In this document: positions 51,265 to 61,190 of the stretch, piece after piece
How positions within the stretch are numbered: position 1 is the first letter of the stretch
How the letters are laid out: every line of letters begins with the position of its first letter
Assembly: GCA_000403415.2 (NCBI GenBank)
Contig: KE159696.1
Location: 134,532-198,531 of the forward strand
DNA: 64,000 nt
Source: Firmicutes bacterium M10-2
Lineage (GTDB): Bacteria; Bacillota_I; Bacilli_A; Erysipelotrichales; Erysipelotrichaceae
Direction of reading: 5' to 3'
Program-made: the position numbers and the translations under genes
Notes under the pieces: generated by a model
What the model was told of the DNA's origin: nothing
Seen by the model: only the letters and a program-made list of their open reading frames with translations
The model's database searches: none

Positions 51265-52863
51265 TTATCCTTCATGTCCCATTCTTTTCTTGGTTACAAG
51301 AAGTACGGCTGATCCGACCAACAGGATTCCACCTACAACGTAAAGCATGGTTGTTCCCATACCACCGGTTTCAGGAAGGGTTGTTCCTGTTGTATTTAAT
51401 ACTTTTACAGTTTGGTATCCAGGAATCATTCCCGGGTCTGCATTTATAAAGTTTCCTTGATCATTCTTACCGGTTGATTGAATCGTATAATCAAGTTTTG
51501 TCTGATCATCTTGTACTGGTGTCGACTTTACGATAATTTCAATCGGAGCAGCGAGTTTGTTATATCCATTCGGTGCTTTCGTTTCGTGCAAATAGTAAGT
51601 ACCAGCATTTAATCCTTCGATAATGAACTTACCATCTTGATTAGTCGTGATTGTATTTATAATTGTTTCAGGATCTGTTTCCGCTTTTGTTGCAATTCGA
51701 TAAGTAGGAATCGATCCCTCTTTTGTTACATCAATCAGCTTAATAGCTTCTTCGCGTTCAGATGCAGAGGTTTTTAGCTGGAACTCAGCTCCTGCAAGAC
51801 CTTCTTCTGAGTTCTCACCATTATTTGTCGCATATTTAAAGATTCCTACCGGCCATGTATATGTTGTTGTTTCACTTGGCTCTGTTCTATTTGAAGAATC
51901 ATTTTTATCACCATATTCTAATACAACTTCATTTGGATTTCCTTCCCCTCCAACAATTGCATTTTCGTTTATTACCGCAGAGTAATAAACTATAATTACA
52001 TCATTTTGTTCCAATGTATCGCAGAAATCTTTAGTGAACTCGACATTGAAAGTTTCTCCAGTTGGAATACCCTCTGTTTTCACTTCATAATTTGAAGCAT
52101 CTACTGTTATTGTTGTTTCTTCACCGGTTGGCGTTTTTCTTACGAGTTCAACTTTTGAAACTTCCTGGAAAGTCAATCCATTACTCATTGTATCGTGAAG
52201 TACATAATTCTGTGCTCCGGCATTCGCACCTTCAGAGTTGTTTCCTATATTGATTTTTGCTCTAAAATTTACAGTATCTCCAATTTGCGCATCATTTTTG
52301 TTCCCCCAGTTTTGATCAGAATCTTCCTGAACCTCTTTATCTACTGTTGGAATTGAGTTCTTTTCTACAATATTTACTGTTGGGTTAGTAGTTATTAATG
52401 AGCACAAAGCACCCGCACTGGAATCCAAAAGATAGTAACCTAAATTAAGAGAATTAAATGTCAATGGTGTGGTTGATGCGATTTTGGTTTGAGTTGGTGA
52501 GACCCCTTCTGTTTGTACATAATCAAGTGCAAGTTTTGAGAAATTAACTACATCAGCATTTTCTATCCATGTTACATACTTATGCGTTGCATCAAATTTA
52601 ATATAAACATTTTCGATAGAATCTTGTTCAAAGAATTCAGTCCATTCTGGAACCACTGTATAAGAGTATGCATTAAGGTCAGTATTATAGCTTTCTAGCT
52701 TTAATAACTGATAAAGCGAATATGTCTTTCCTTCAATCGGATTCGTAACAGTAATCGTTCCAGTGTTATCATTCGTTCCCTGGTTTGCTTGGATACCTGT
52801 TGTTAAACCCAATACAAGGAAGAATGCTGCAAAAATAGATAATAATTTTTTCAAAGATTTCAT
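51265..52863 (-). CDS. Major pilin, SpaA/FimA-type, LPXTG
   Basis: The 532-residue protein has a signal peptide (1-26), an N-terminal pilin domain, Cna-B domains, the E-box YYLHETKAPNGY near residue 425, and the sorting signal LPETG plus membrane helix and KKRMGHEG. The lysine in TWPVGIFKYAT stands where SpaA-type pilins have their cross-linking lysine. Sortase C would polymerise it into the pilus shaft. Its ATG overlaps the adhesin stop codon. A second internal isopeptide domain likely uses KEVQEDSDQNWG. Confidence 0.88.
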   Translation of the reverse strand: MKSLKKLLSIFAAFFLVLGLTTGIQANQGTNDNTGTITVTNPIEGKTYSLYQLLKLESYNTDLNAYSYTVVPEWTEFFEQDSIENVYIKFDATHKYVTWIENADVVNFSKLALDYVQTEGVSPTQTKIASTTPLTFNSLNLGYYLLDSSAGALCSLITTNPTVNIVEKNSIPTVDKEVQEDSDQNWGNKNDAQIGDTVNFRAKINIGNNSEGANAGAQNYVLHDTMSNGLTFQEVSKVELVRKTPTGEETTITVDASNYEVKTEGIPTGETFNVEFTKDFCDTLEQNDVIIVYYSAVINENAIVGGEGNPNEVVLEYGDKNDSSNRTEPSETTTYTWPVGIFKYATNNGENSEEGLAGAEFQLKTSASEREEAIKLIDVTKEGSIPTYRIATKAETDPETIINTITTNQDGKFIIEGLNAGTYYLHETKAPNGYNKLAAPIEIIVKSTPVQDDQTKLDYTIQSTGKNDQGNFINADPGMIPGYQTVKVLNTTGTTLPETGGMGTTMLYVVGGILLVGSAVLLVTKKRMGHEG

Positions 52864-55800
52864 AAGTTATTTCCCTTTCTTCTTTTCTTTCTTTGTATTT
52901 TTAATGCATAGAAAGATGTGGTCACCGCACCAGCGCTTCCTGCTATGAATGGTGGATCTATACCTAGACTTCCTGTTTCCGGAAGTTGGTAACTCCGAAT
53001 ATTTTTAAAGATAACAGTCTGAGTCTCATTTTTTATAATAGGAGAAAATCCGTTCGCAACATTTGTAGATACTGAAAATCTGTGGCTTTCCTTTTCATCC
53101 TTAATACTCTCTGAATCCACTTTATCTTGAGTCAAGGTGTCAATCGAACCACCGGCTACCACTTCGGTTACATAATTGCTATTTTTATATAAAATTTCTG
53201 TAATCTTATAATTTGTTCCTGGAGGAAGATATTTAATCACAGCTTTCTCGTTTTTCCTCAAAGTAATAATAGAAGATCCGTTTCTTAAGATAATATTGTC
53301 ATTATCAGGATTTGTTTCATAAGAATCAGTTTCCGAATTATATGTATACAGTGAATATGCATAATCATCGGGTAAAAGTTCACCGTTAGTTCCAAATAAT
53401 TGAATATTAAAATGATATTCTTCTTGTGCATCATCATCGCTTGTCAATTTTTGAATCTCTAAATTTCCACGATCTTGTTCTAGATCATTCTGAGCGACAG
53501 AAGGAAGTAGATATTCAAAATAACATGTAGATCCAGTTTGCCCTCGTTCCAAATAGAAAATAGTCATTGTATGTTGTCCGGCATTTAATTCTTTTCCACT
53601 ATTTGCCTTATAACTTTCACGAATATCTACATGTGCGGTTGCAGCTTGATGAATTCCACCAAGGTCACAGACTAATACTCCATCTACAAAGACCCACATA
53701 TCATCATCTCCATTAAAGAAATACTCTAACGGTCCAATATAATCATCCAACGTAGTAAACTCCACTTCTGTTACCATTCCAAAGAAAGTATTGTGGGCTT
53801 TATTATCGTCCGATGTAGGAAAAGATCCAGCTATTGGAGCATGTTTAATTGGGTTTGTTTTATCACCAGTTTGCGTGCCTTTTGCTTCATTATCCAATGG
53901 CCAAAATGAGTTATACCAATATGGATAATTCGTGTTATATGCCTTACCTTTTTTAAAAGATTCTAGGCTACTCATAGTTTTTAATTTATCACCACTAATT
54001 GAAGTTAAATAATAACTATCCCCTCCCGCATTTTTCATTGTTAATGAACCTCCATAAGGAGCCGATTTACCATTAACCTTTTCTGTAGTAAATAATTGGG
54101 GAGCTGTAATTTCAGGATTAAATTGTAAAGTATAGTTTCCTGATCCATTTTTTATAAATCCATCCAGTATTCCAAAAGCAGGATGATTCTTGAGATTATA
54201 TTTCACTTGATTTTCTGGGGTTAAAAGATTGTTTACGTTTATTTTACCGCCGATAATTTTCGCATTATCATATCCCTTAGGATATCCAGTATTTCCCCAT
54301 CCATTCCCGAAAATCAATTGATTATCGTTTCCTAAGTTAGAGTTTATTCCTTGCCCATATTTTTCATTAGGTGTAGCCGTGATTAATGCGTTGTCTTTTA
54401 GCCCTTTTCCATCAGTTACATCATAATCATATAAAGTAGCATTCAATGTTTTTGAAGTTTTACTAACAGGCCGATAAACTAAACGAATTGTAGAGGCGTC
54501 TTTCAAAACAATGTAATTCGAATCATTTTCTAAAGTAGGATTATTTGTAAAATGAATTTGTTTTTCACTTGTCACAGGAATTATTTGCCAATTTTCAATC
54601 TCTGTACTCTCTTTATATTTATTAAATTCCGTTTCGTTATTATCCTTAAAAAAAGCTAATTCTTGATTATCTTTTTTATTCAGGACCCAAATTTCAGCTA
54701 ATGTATAACTCTGATTGGAGCGTAATTTATCAAAGTATTGTAAATTCGGCTTTTTAAAATACTCATAATATTCCTCAGTATATAGAGGAATTGGCACTTC
54801 ATGTCCATTTACTTTTTTTACTTCTTTAGCTATCGTGGCATTTCCTCCAGGGTCCTTCAATTTATAGAAACGAACCTCTGCGTCATTATAGTGATCCGGG
54901 ATCTTTTTGCTTCCAAAATGAGTAACTGTCATAGAGTTTTCTGAAGATTGGGTTTCAACATATGTAGGAATATATCCGTATGTCTGCACATAAAAGCTTG
55001 GATTTGGATTTTCATTTGTACGCATAGAAAACATTTGTGTTCCAATTGGAAAATTCATTGTAGCAATTGATTTATTCACTCGATATGTTTCTGTAAATGA
55101 AGATGTACTTTGATTCCCATTCTTTATTTTTTCAATTCGCTCTTCCTGATTTTGTTCAGTTGGAAGTGTTATTGTCAAATTTGCTCCCACTTCCGCTTCA
55201 GGAGCAACATCCTCCAAATCCTTGGTTGTATCATACTTCTCAATGAACTGTTCTGTTGGTGTCAGTTCCGCATCAAACTTCTGATCCTGTAAGTCAACTT
55301 CCTGGTCATTCGCAAAGAATCTTAATTTGTAGAAAGAAAGATCAAGCAAGTTTTCCTCTTCTACATTTTCAAGGCTTTGTTCTCTTAACTGCTCAATTTC
55401 TGCTTGCTCTTCTTCATCTGTTTCTGTTTGTTCATTGATCTTTTCAAGCTGAACAGTTAAAACCGGTTTTTCTTCCTCTTCCTTTTTTTCCTGTTCTTGA
55501 TCTTGTTTGATTTGTTCAAGTTCTTCTTTTGTCAGCTGGCTTTCATCATCAATCTTTTCTTGAATGTTTTCCGACAAAGAAAACTGTTTGATTCGAAGGC
55601 CTTGTTCTTCCTCTTGGTTTTCGCTTTCTTCATTGTTTGCTTCTTTTTGTTCTTCTTCGTCATTGAACACTCGAGGCGTCAGCACCAAGGTGAAGTCCTC
55701 ATTTTCAATCGTTAAGTTCTCCGGAAACTGATAATCGATCGTTTCCTGTTCTTCTTCAACCGGTTCTTCTTCTGTTGGTTGTTGTTCGTCCTTCACGACA

Positions 55801-56819
55801 TTGTCCGTTTCATCTTCTTCCGATTTCGGATTTTCTTCTTCACTGTTTTGTACATCGTTTTTGATCTCGACATACGCGTTAGTCTGATATTCTTTATCAT
55901 CCAGAATGATCTCTTTGACTTGTCCGTTCAGATCGCCGATCACGACTTTTTTGTTTTTTATGTCCGTAATGATTCCCGCATAGTTTTTGATTTCTTTATC
56001 CGGAATGTTTTCATCCGGCAGATCTTTGATGAAAATAAGATCGCCATCTTTTGGTTCATAGTTTTCTGGCGCAAACAATTGTTTTTTTGTCAAATCTTCA
56101 ATCCATTCGTTCCAGTCATGACCATAAGGAATTTGTTCATTTTTGATTCCTGCATATTTCAGAACAAATGAAATAAACATGACATTCCAATCTTCATACG
56201 GTTTGCCATACCATTCACCATAACGTGTATAGTAATGTTCATGGCCGTTTTCATCCATTTCGAAATTTTCTTTCACTTCTTTGTAGTCTTTTTGGGAAAG
56301 GGCAATTTGCACTGTCCGTTCGCTTGTGTGCTCTTTTAAAGTGGTCGGAATCGATTTTTCCCAATCTTCTTTTGTTTCCTTTAATTCTTTATTGGATTCA
56401 CACTCTCTTGAATGAGCATGGACTTCTTTGCCACAAAGCGGATCGGCCGATAAATAACACTTGGCACTATGTTCATGCCCTGTCCCTTCTTCTTTGCCGC
56501 AAGTCAACACGCTTTCGATCTTATAACAATCTTGCGTATGCTCATGATCTTCGACACAATCAAGCATCTCTTGTTGTTCATAGCATTTTTGATCATGTAT
56601 ATGTTCGCTTTCATCCAAGCCGCAAAGAGCTTCATCTTCGCTTTCATAACAATCATCCGTATGTTGATGCTCTTCTTTGTCACAATAATAAACAATGTTG
56701 TCGCGTTCCATGGTGACTGCCGGCAAGATGAGCGCATAGGTTGTACAAAACACAACCACACAGCTCAACACGGATACAAAGCGATGCCAAATCTTTTTTT
56801 CTTTTAGTTTTTGCTTCAT
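52860..56819 (-). CDS. Large pilus tip adhesin with HxHxxxC repeats, inactive CHAP-like and fibro-slime domains
   Basis: The 1319-residue protein has a leader with the TTYALILPAVTM motif (residues 27-38), then five HxH-x3-C repeats (residues 50-140, for example HQHTDDC, HIHDQKC, HEHTQDC). A CHAP-like domain follows (about 200-300, DWNVMFISFVLKYAG, where the catalytic cysteine is absent), then a long acidic E/Q stalk (about 320-470) and beta domains. Next come a fibro-slime/PA14-like domain (about 970-1160, LEYFFNGDDDMWVFVDGVLVCDLGG), a Cna-B-like domain (1170-1270), and LPETG with membrane anchor. It should sit at the pilus tip and bind ligands. GGAAGGAAGCC precedes the ATG. Confidence 0.85.
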   Translation of the reverse strand: MKQKLKEKKIWHRFVSVLSCVVVFCTTYALILPAVTMERDNIVYYCDKEEHQHTDDCYESEDEALCGLDESEHIHDQKCYEQQEMLDCVEDHEHTQDCYKIESVLTCGKEEGTGHEHSAKCYLSADPLCGKEVHAHSRECESNKELKETKEDWEKSIPTTLKEHTSERTVQIALSQKDYKEVKENFEMDENGHEHYYTRYGEWYGKPYEDWNVMFISFVLKYAGIKNEQIPYGHDWNEWIEDLTKKQLFAPENYEPKDGDLIFIKDLPDENIPDKEIKNYAGIITDIKNKKVVIGDLNGQVKEIILDDKEYQTNAYVEIKNDVQNSEEENPKSEEDETDNVVKDEQQPTEEEPVEEEQETIDYQFPENLTIENEDFTLVLTPRVFNDEEEQKEANNEESENQEEEQGLRIKQFSLSENIQEKIDDESQLTKEELEQIKQDQEQEKKEEEEKPVLTVQLEKINEQTETDEEEQAEIEQLREQSLENVEEENLLDLSFYKLRFFANDQEVDLQDQKFDAELTPTEQFIEKYDTTKDLEDVAPEAEVGANLTITLPTEQNQEERIEKIKNGNQSTSSFTETYRVNKSIATMNFPIGTQMFSMRTNENPNPSFYVQTYGYIPTYVETQSSENSMTVTHFGSKKIPDHYNDAEVRFYKLKDPGGNATIAKEVKKVNGHEVPIPLYTEEYYEYFKKPNLQYFDKLRSNQSYTLAEIWVLNKKDNQELAFFKDNNETEFNKYKESTEIENWQIIPVTSEKQIHFTNNPTLENDSNYIVLKDASTIRLVYRPVSKTSKTLNATLYDYDVTDGKGLKDNALITATPNEKYGQGINSNLGNDNQLIFGNGWGNTGYPKGYDNAKIIGGKINVNNLLTPENQVKYNLKNHPAFGILDGFIKNGSGNYTLQFNPEITAPQLFTTEKVNGKSAPYGGSLTMKNAGGDSYYLTSISGDKLKTMSSLESFKKGKAYNTNYPYWYNSFWPLDNEAKGTQTGDKTNPIKHAPIAGSFPTSDDNKAHNTFFGMVTEVEFTTLDDYIGPLEYFFNGDDDMWVFVDGVLVCDLGGIHQAATAHVDIRESYKANSGKELNAGQHTMTIFYLERGQTGSTCYFEYLLPSVAQNDLEQDRGNLEIQKLTSDDDAQEEYHFNIQLFGTNGELLPDDYAYSLYTYNSETDSYETNPDNDNIILRNGSSIITLRKNEKAVIKYLPPGTNYKITEILYKNSNYVTEVVAGGSIDTLTQDKVDSESIKDEKESHRFSVSTNVANGFSPIIKNETQTVIFKNIRSYQLPETGSLGIDPPFIAGSAGAVTTSFYALKIQRKKRRKGNNL

Positions 56820-56840
56820 AATCAGGCTTCCTTCCTTTTC

Positions 56841-57398
56841 CTAGATACCGCCAAGCGATGTCAGCGGCCAAAGCTTCGTAACAAGTTTCCCTATAATTTG
56901 TTCTTCAGCAATGGAGCCAATCGCCTTCATTCGTGAATCCATCGACACACTTCGATGATCTCCCATTACGAACCAGCGATCTTCCGGCACTTGATACGGA
57001 TATTCAAGGTCGGTTTCTCCAAGAGCTTTCTGTTCCACATAAGGCTCTTCGATCAATTCTCCATTTACATAAACTGTACCGTCCTCATCTAGATAAACCC
57101 AATCTCCGGGACCGGCAATAACCCTTTTTACAAGAACTTTATTATTATAGTAAAAAGCAATAACATCACCTGTATTAAAATCGCTTCCTTTAAGCGACAA
57201 AACAATTTCCCCTTCATTTAGCGTTGGTGTCATGCTGTTGCCGTAAATTTGAAGAACCGGCATCCACATTGTCGCAGCCAAAATTGCAATCGCTGCCACA
57301 ACAATGAGCACTGCAGTCGTGCTTCGAAGAGTTGCGAAATATTTTTGTCGATGTCGGACTCGATCCCTTTCCTGAATCAAAAGCTCTAAGGTCGGCAT
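56841..57398 (-). CDS. Type I signal peptidase of the pilus operon
   Basis: The 185-residue enzyme has an N-terminal membrane helix, IYGNSMTPTLNEGEIVL with the catalytic serine, VLVKRVIAGPGDWVYL with the catalytic lysine, and FVMGDHRSVSMDSR. It is the serine-lysine (bacterial) type, not the serine-histidine SipW type, although two substrates in the operon have SipW-like leaders. First gene of the pilus operon. I start at the ATG with GGAGG five bases before it (MPTLELL); an ATG 11 codons earlier lacks this. Confidence 0.88.
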   Translation of the reverse strand: MPTLELLIQERDRVRHRQKYFATLRSTTAVLIVVAAIAILAATMWMPVLQIYGNSMTPTLNEGEIVLSLKGSDFNTGDVIAFYYNNKVLVKRVIAGPGDWVYLDEDGTVYVNGELIEEPYVEQKALGETDLEYPYQVPEDRWFVMGDHRSVSMDSRMKAIGSIAEEQIIGKLVTKLWPLTSLGGI

Positions 57399-57840
57399 CG
57401 TCGCCTCCATTCCCTTTTCATGCTTTCCCATCCTTTTTTTCTTCCCTTATCAGCATTCACAATAATTTCATGTTTTTGGCAATTAATTTATCTTCATTAG
57501 AACACTTTGGTATACGAGAAAATATCAGTTTCATGGTTTGCGCTTCTTTTCGTATTATGATCTACATATCCTTTAAACCGCATCAACAAGTTCTCTTTAC
57601 CCTTTTTATAAAACATGTCTTAATGTAGTCTATTGCAAAAACATCTATTGTATTAAAATCGATTTTCTGCGATTTTTTCGTTCTGATCCCTTTCCAAACT
57701 TTCAACGTATTCATCAAAAGTAATAAAACAATATCGTATAAATGTACCAAAGTCAACATAACAATCTTCGAAAATCTCGCATTGATTTTTTTGTATCAGT
57801 AAAACATATACCATTTTTATTTGTATATTTACAAAAAAAA
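57399..57840. promoter_or_regulatory. Long 5' leader and promoter of the pilus operon
   Basis: On the minus strand TTGACT (57751-57756), 17 bases, TATTGT (57728-57733). From there to the start codon of the signal peptidase gene is about 320 bases without a gene. Such a long leader could carry a regulatory RNA, but I could not identify a known riboswitch. Confidence 0.6.
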
Positions 57841-58130
57841 GTCAGAGTAATATGAAGTGAACCCAAAAATCCGGACCATCAAATAAGGAGGTAAACAGCT
57901 TATAAAATATCGGCCCACCTATTCGATCGTCATGGAAAACTTTTTCAAAAAGATGAAGAATGCAATCATTAGAAGAACTGAAAGAAGCAAGGATTGAATA
58001 GATCGAGTATTACAATACGGAGAAGGATAACACAAAAATTAAAAGGATCGATTCCTGTCGAATACAGAAATCAATCCTTTTGTTGAAACAAATTTTTATA
58101 GTGTCCGATTCATTGGATCACTACATAATT
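57841..58130 (+). mobile_element. IS3-family remnant (copy B)
   Basis: The plus strand reads MENFFKKMKNAI, then after breaks TKIKRIDSCRIQKSILLLKQ. It is the 3' end of an IS3-type orfB with many stops, matching the 9337-9420 copy in its last 90 bases. The hairpin AAAAGGATCGATT/AATCAATCCTTTT may serve as a terminator for the aminopeptidase gene. Confidence 0.6.
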
Positions 58131-58134
58131 CGCC

Positions 58135-59514
58135 TTATTTACAGTTTTTGATAAATGCACTATATGCTTTCTTGGCTTCGTAAACATCTGCCTTACTTGA
58201 AAGTTCAAATGGAGCATGCATACTTTGAAGCGCAACACCCGAATCGATTACCTGCATTCCATAGTTGGCAAGGATATACGCAATCGTACCTCCTCCGCCT
58301 TGATCGACACGGCCTAGTTCGCTTGTTTGCCAAATTACATTCGCCTCTTCGAAAATCTTTCTTAATTTCGCAATATATTCTGGATTGGAATCATTGGATC
58401 CGGATTTTCCGCGAGAACCGGTATATTTTGCGAATGCAAGGCCATGTCCAAATTGTCCCATATTTTCATGTGGACTGGAAACAGACGCATAATTCGGATC
58501 ATGAGCTGCCACAACATCATTGCTCAATGCATAAGAATTTTGCAAAGCACGACGCACTTTCAGATCGGAATAATCTCCCATTGCTTCCAATACTTCGGCA
58601 ATCATATTTTCAAAAAATCTGGAATGCATTCCGGTAGCTCCGACACTGCCAATCTCTTCCTTATCGACAAGAAGGGCTGCTGCAGTTCGATCCAAATCGC
58701 CTTGTTCAAGCATTGCAACTAAAGAAGTGTACGCACACACACGATCATCCTGCCCGTAAGCAAGGACCATCGAATGATCCAGACCCGCAGAATGGGCTTT
58801 TCCAAATGGTACGATTTCGAATTCCGCAGAAACAAAATCTTCCTCTTCAATACCATACATTTCTTTAAGAATATTCAGTACATTTTTCTTTACGGCATCT
58901 TTTTCTTCATCGTTTGCAGGAATCGAAGCAATGATCAAGTCCATATTATCCCCTTCGATAAACTCTCCTGCACCCTTTTTCATTTGATCGCTCGCCAAAT
59001 GCGGAAGCAGATCTGTAATACAGAACACAGGATCTCCTTCCTGATCTCCGATACAAACATCAACGGTTGTCCCATCCTTTAAACAAACGACTCCGTATAG
59101 AGATAACGGCATAGCAAGCCATTGATATTTTTTGATTCCGCCATAGTAATGCGTATCAAAAAACGCAAGTCCATCGGTTTCGAATAAAGGATGTTGTTTG
59201 AGATCCAATCGCGGTGAATCAATATGCGCACCAACGATATTCAGTCCCTTTTCGATTGGTTCGTTTCCGATATGGATCAAAGCAACCGATTTATTCATCA
59301 TATTAAAGTACACTTTATCTTGAGGTTTCAACGTTTCGTGATTTTCAATCACTTCATTGATATTCCGATACCCGAACCCTTTAGCCAATTCAATGATGTA
59401 CTGATTACAAAGTCTTTCTGTTTTTCCTTTCGACAAAAAATCAATGTATGAATCATTGAAATCCATAACTTCTTTTTTTTCCTGTTCCGAGTATGTTTTC
59501 CATGCATTTGTCAT
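58135..59514 (-). CDS. M18 family zinc aminopeptidase
   Basis: The 459-residue protein has NIVGAHIDSPRLDLK with the first metal histidine and aspartate (near residue 92), LLVDKEEIGSVGATGMHSRFFE with the catalytic glutamate pair, and VALQSMHAPFEL with the last histidine. These are the M18 (aspartyl-type aminopeptidase) residues in the order of the family. It trims N-terminal residues from peptides in the cytoplasm. Its ATG overlaps the murI stop by four bases. Confidence 0.92.
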   Translation of the reverse strand: MTNAWKTYSEQEKKEVMDFNDSYIDFLSKGKTERLCNQYIIELAKGFGYRNINEVIENHETLKPQDKVYFNMMNKSVALIHIGNEPIEKGLNIVGAHIDSPRLDLKQHPLFETDGLAFFDTHYYGGIKKYQWLAMPLSLYGVVCLKDGTTVDVCIGDQEGDPVFCITDLLPHLASDQMKKGAGEFIEGDNMDLIIASIPANDEEKDAVKKNVLNILKEMYGIEEEDFVSAEFEIVPFGKAHSAGLDHSMVLAYGQDDRVCAYTSLVAMLEQGDLDRTAAALLVDKEEIGSVGATGMHSRFFENMIAEVLEAMGDYSDLKVRRALQNSYALSNDVVAAHDPNYASVSSPHENMGQFGHGLAFAKYTGSRGKSGSNDSNPEYIAKLRKIFEEANVIWQTSELGRVDQGGGGTIAYILANYGMQVIDSGVALQSMHAPFELSSKADVYEAKKAYSAFIKNCK

Positions 59515-60284
59515 TTCACACTATCCTCCATATAGTTGAATAAGCGTTTTGAAAGTTCCACCTTTTCAGGAAGCGTATTGATCCATGAAATCGATCCGGC
59601 TCCGGTTGTATTTAAAAGAGTTCGTTTTTGAAGCAGATCTTTTACATGACGGGCTGTTCCTTCGTTGCCATCGATCAATTTGATCGAATCGGGAAGCTTA
59701 TTTGCCAACAATTGTTTAAAGAACACAAAATGTGTACATCCCAAAACAATTGAATCCACAGGACCCGATCGTTCAATATATTCTTGCAAAGCTTTATCGA
59801 CACGCTCTTTATTTTCAAGATCATCTTCTTCTACGATTCGAACCAATTGCGGACAAGGAACCTTATAAATATCATAGTTTTGATCAAAACGATGCATGAG
59901 CGCAGCAAACTTTTTTTCTCTAAGCGTAAAATCCGTTGCCCAAACAGCTACATGCTGGTTAGGCCCACGATCACAAGCAACCTTTAAGGCCGGCTCCATT
60001 CCAATGATTTCCACATCATATTTTTTTCGCAGCAAAGGTACGCACGCACTCGTAGCCGTATTGCATGCAATCACGATCATCTTTACGCCTAACTTAATAA
60101 ACTGATCGCAAATCGCAATACACCGGTTCGTGATCTCCTCTTTTGATTTGGTTCCATACGGATTGTATTTGGAATCACCAATGTAAATCAAATCTTCTTG
60201 GGGAAGAAGTTGATGAATCGCACTTAATACACTGATCCCACCCAATCCTGAATCAAACACACCAATCGGACTTTCTGCACGCAT
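59511..60284 (-). CDS. murI: Glutamate racemase
   Basis: The 257-residue enzyme has IGVFDSGLGGISVL (residues 7-20), IGDSKYNPYG, and the two catalytic cysteines in IACNTATSACVP and VLGCTHFVFF. It makes D-glutamate for peptidoglycan. Start at 60284 is set by ATGGAGGTTGGAAT; an upstream in-frame methionine would give a non-conserved hydrophobic extension. Coupled to the aminopeptidase gene by an ATGA overlap. Confidence 0.94.
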   Translation of the reverse strand: MRAESPIGVFDSGLGGISVLSAIHQLLPQEDLIYIGDSKYNPYGTKSKEEITNRCIAICDQFIKLGVKMIVIACNTATSACVPLLRKKYDVEIIGMEPALKVACDRGPNQHVAVWATDFTLREKKFAALMHRFDQNYDIYKVPCPQLVRIVEEDDLENKERVDKALQEYIERSGPVDSIVLGCTHFVFFKQLLANKLPDSIKLIDGNEGTARHVKDLLQKRTLLNTTGAGSISWINTLPEKVELSKRLFNYMEDSVK

Positions 60285-60432
60285 ATTCCAACCTCCATAC
60301 CTAACCATTATAGCACAACAAAAAAAGAGAAAAAGCCGGAGTCCTTCTCTACCCAACTATAAATCCGTTTTTCTCTTCGCTTATGATCATCCGATCTCTT
60401 CCTTTTGTTTTCACATTCTTGAACAAGAAAAA

Positions 60433-60864
60433 GGGCTGTAACGAATAGGTGATTTTTAGAAATCACTAGAGCGTTGCAGCTCTTTTTTTCTTTGCTTCTT
60501 TCGAAAATGACAGGATCTATGACGAAAAGAAAAGCGCGCCACGAGTAGAAGCTCCAGTTTGACGCCGGTTTCTCCTCGACGGCGCAATCGGTCGTATTGA
60601 TAATCCTGCTTGATCTCTCCGAAGATCCCCTCCGCCTGGGCACTTCGTTGCGTCATCCGCTCTTTTCCTTCGTCCGTAGCCAGATTCGCTTTGACTTCTT
60701 CCTGATACTCGATCAGTTTTCCGTCACTCTCAAAGTACGCCCTTTTTTGGCTTTCGTACATTTCGCTTTTAACGGGCAATCCTGACAATGCTCATTTTGA
60801 TATCAACTCGGTCCTTTTTTTATTTCTGGAGCCGGATATTTTTTTACTTACCCGTTACAGCTCC
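60433..60864 (-). mobile_element. Internally deleted IS1182-like element, second type
   Basis: The ends are GGGCTGTAACGAATAGG and the complement of GGAGCTGTAACGGGTAAG. The left end with its subterminal hairpin GTGATTT/AAATCAC recurs without change at 63965-64000. Only about 430 bases remain, holding a transposase fragment, so this is a deletion derivative that kept both ends. Confidence 0.75.
60456..60805 (-). pseudogene. IS1182-type transposase C-terminal fragment, frameshifted
   Basis: One frame reads HCQDCPLKAKCTKAKKGRTL; the adjacent frame continues DEGKERMTQRSAQAEGIFGE, then IKQDYQYDRLRRRGETGVKL. These are the zinc-like cysteine cluster and the E-containing end of a DDE_Tnp_1_6-type transposase. 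The N-terminal three quarters is absent. Confidence 0.8.
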
Positions 60865-61190
60865 TTTTTGTTTTCAGATTTAACAAAAGAGGAATCACTA
60901 GGGGAATACGTATTCTGATGAGTTGAAAAGAAATGATTTGCGTACGATTAAAAAACAAAAAAATGGATTTCTATTCCTTATTGTTCGAGCGTCATCGCTT
61001 TTTTCACCGCGTTGATTGAAGCGCATGAAAAAAGCAACCACGAAAAGTGAATCTTGCCGGACGAGCATTTCGTAGGTTGCCTGTGAAATAAATCCGAGCC
61101 AGCTACTTTGACAAATAGCCGATTTTTTACGTCTTCATCATAGCAATCTTCTCTTTGAGGCGCAATCTGAAGACAGCCAGCGGAGTTTCT
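60865..61190. other. Intergenic stretch, possible decayed gene
   Basis: On the minus strand, directly after the module 3 regulator, there are short ORFs such as MDEETPLAVFRLRLKEKIAM followed after one stop by an open frame with SWLGFISQATYEMLVRQDSL. This looks like a gene in decay, but I cannot name it. Confidence 0.35.
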
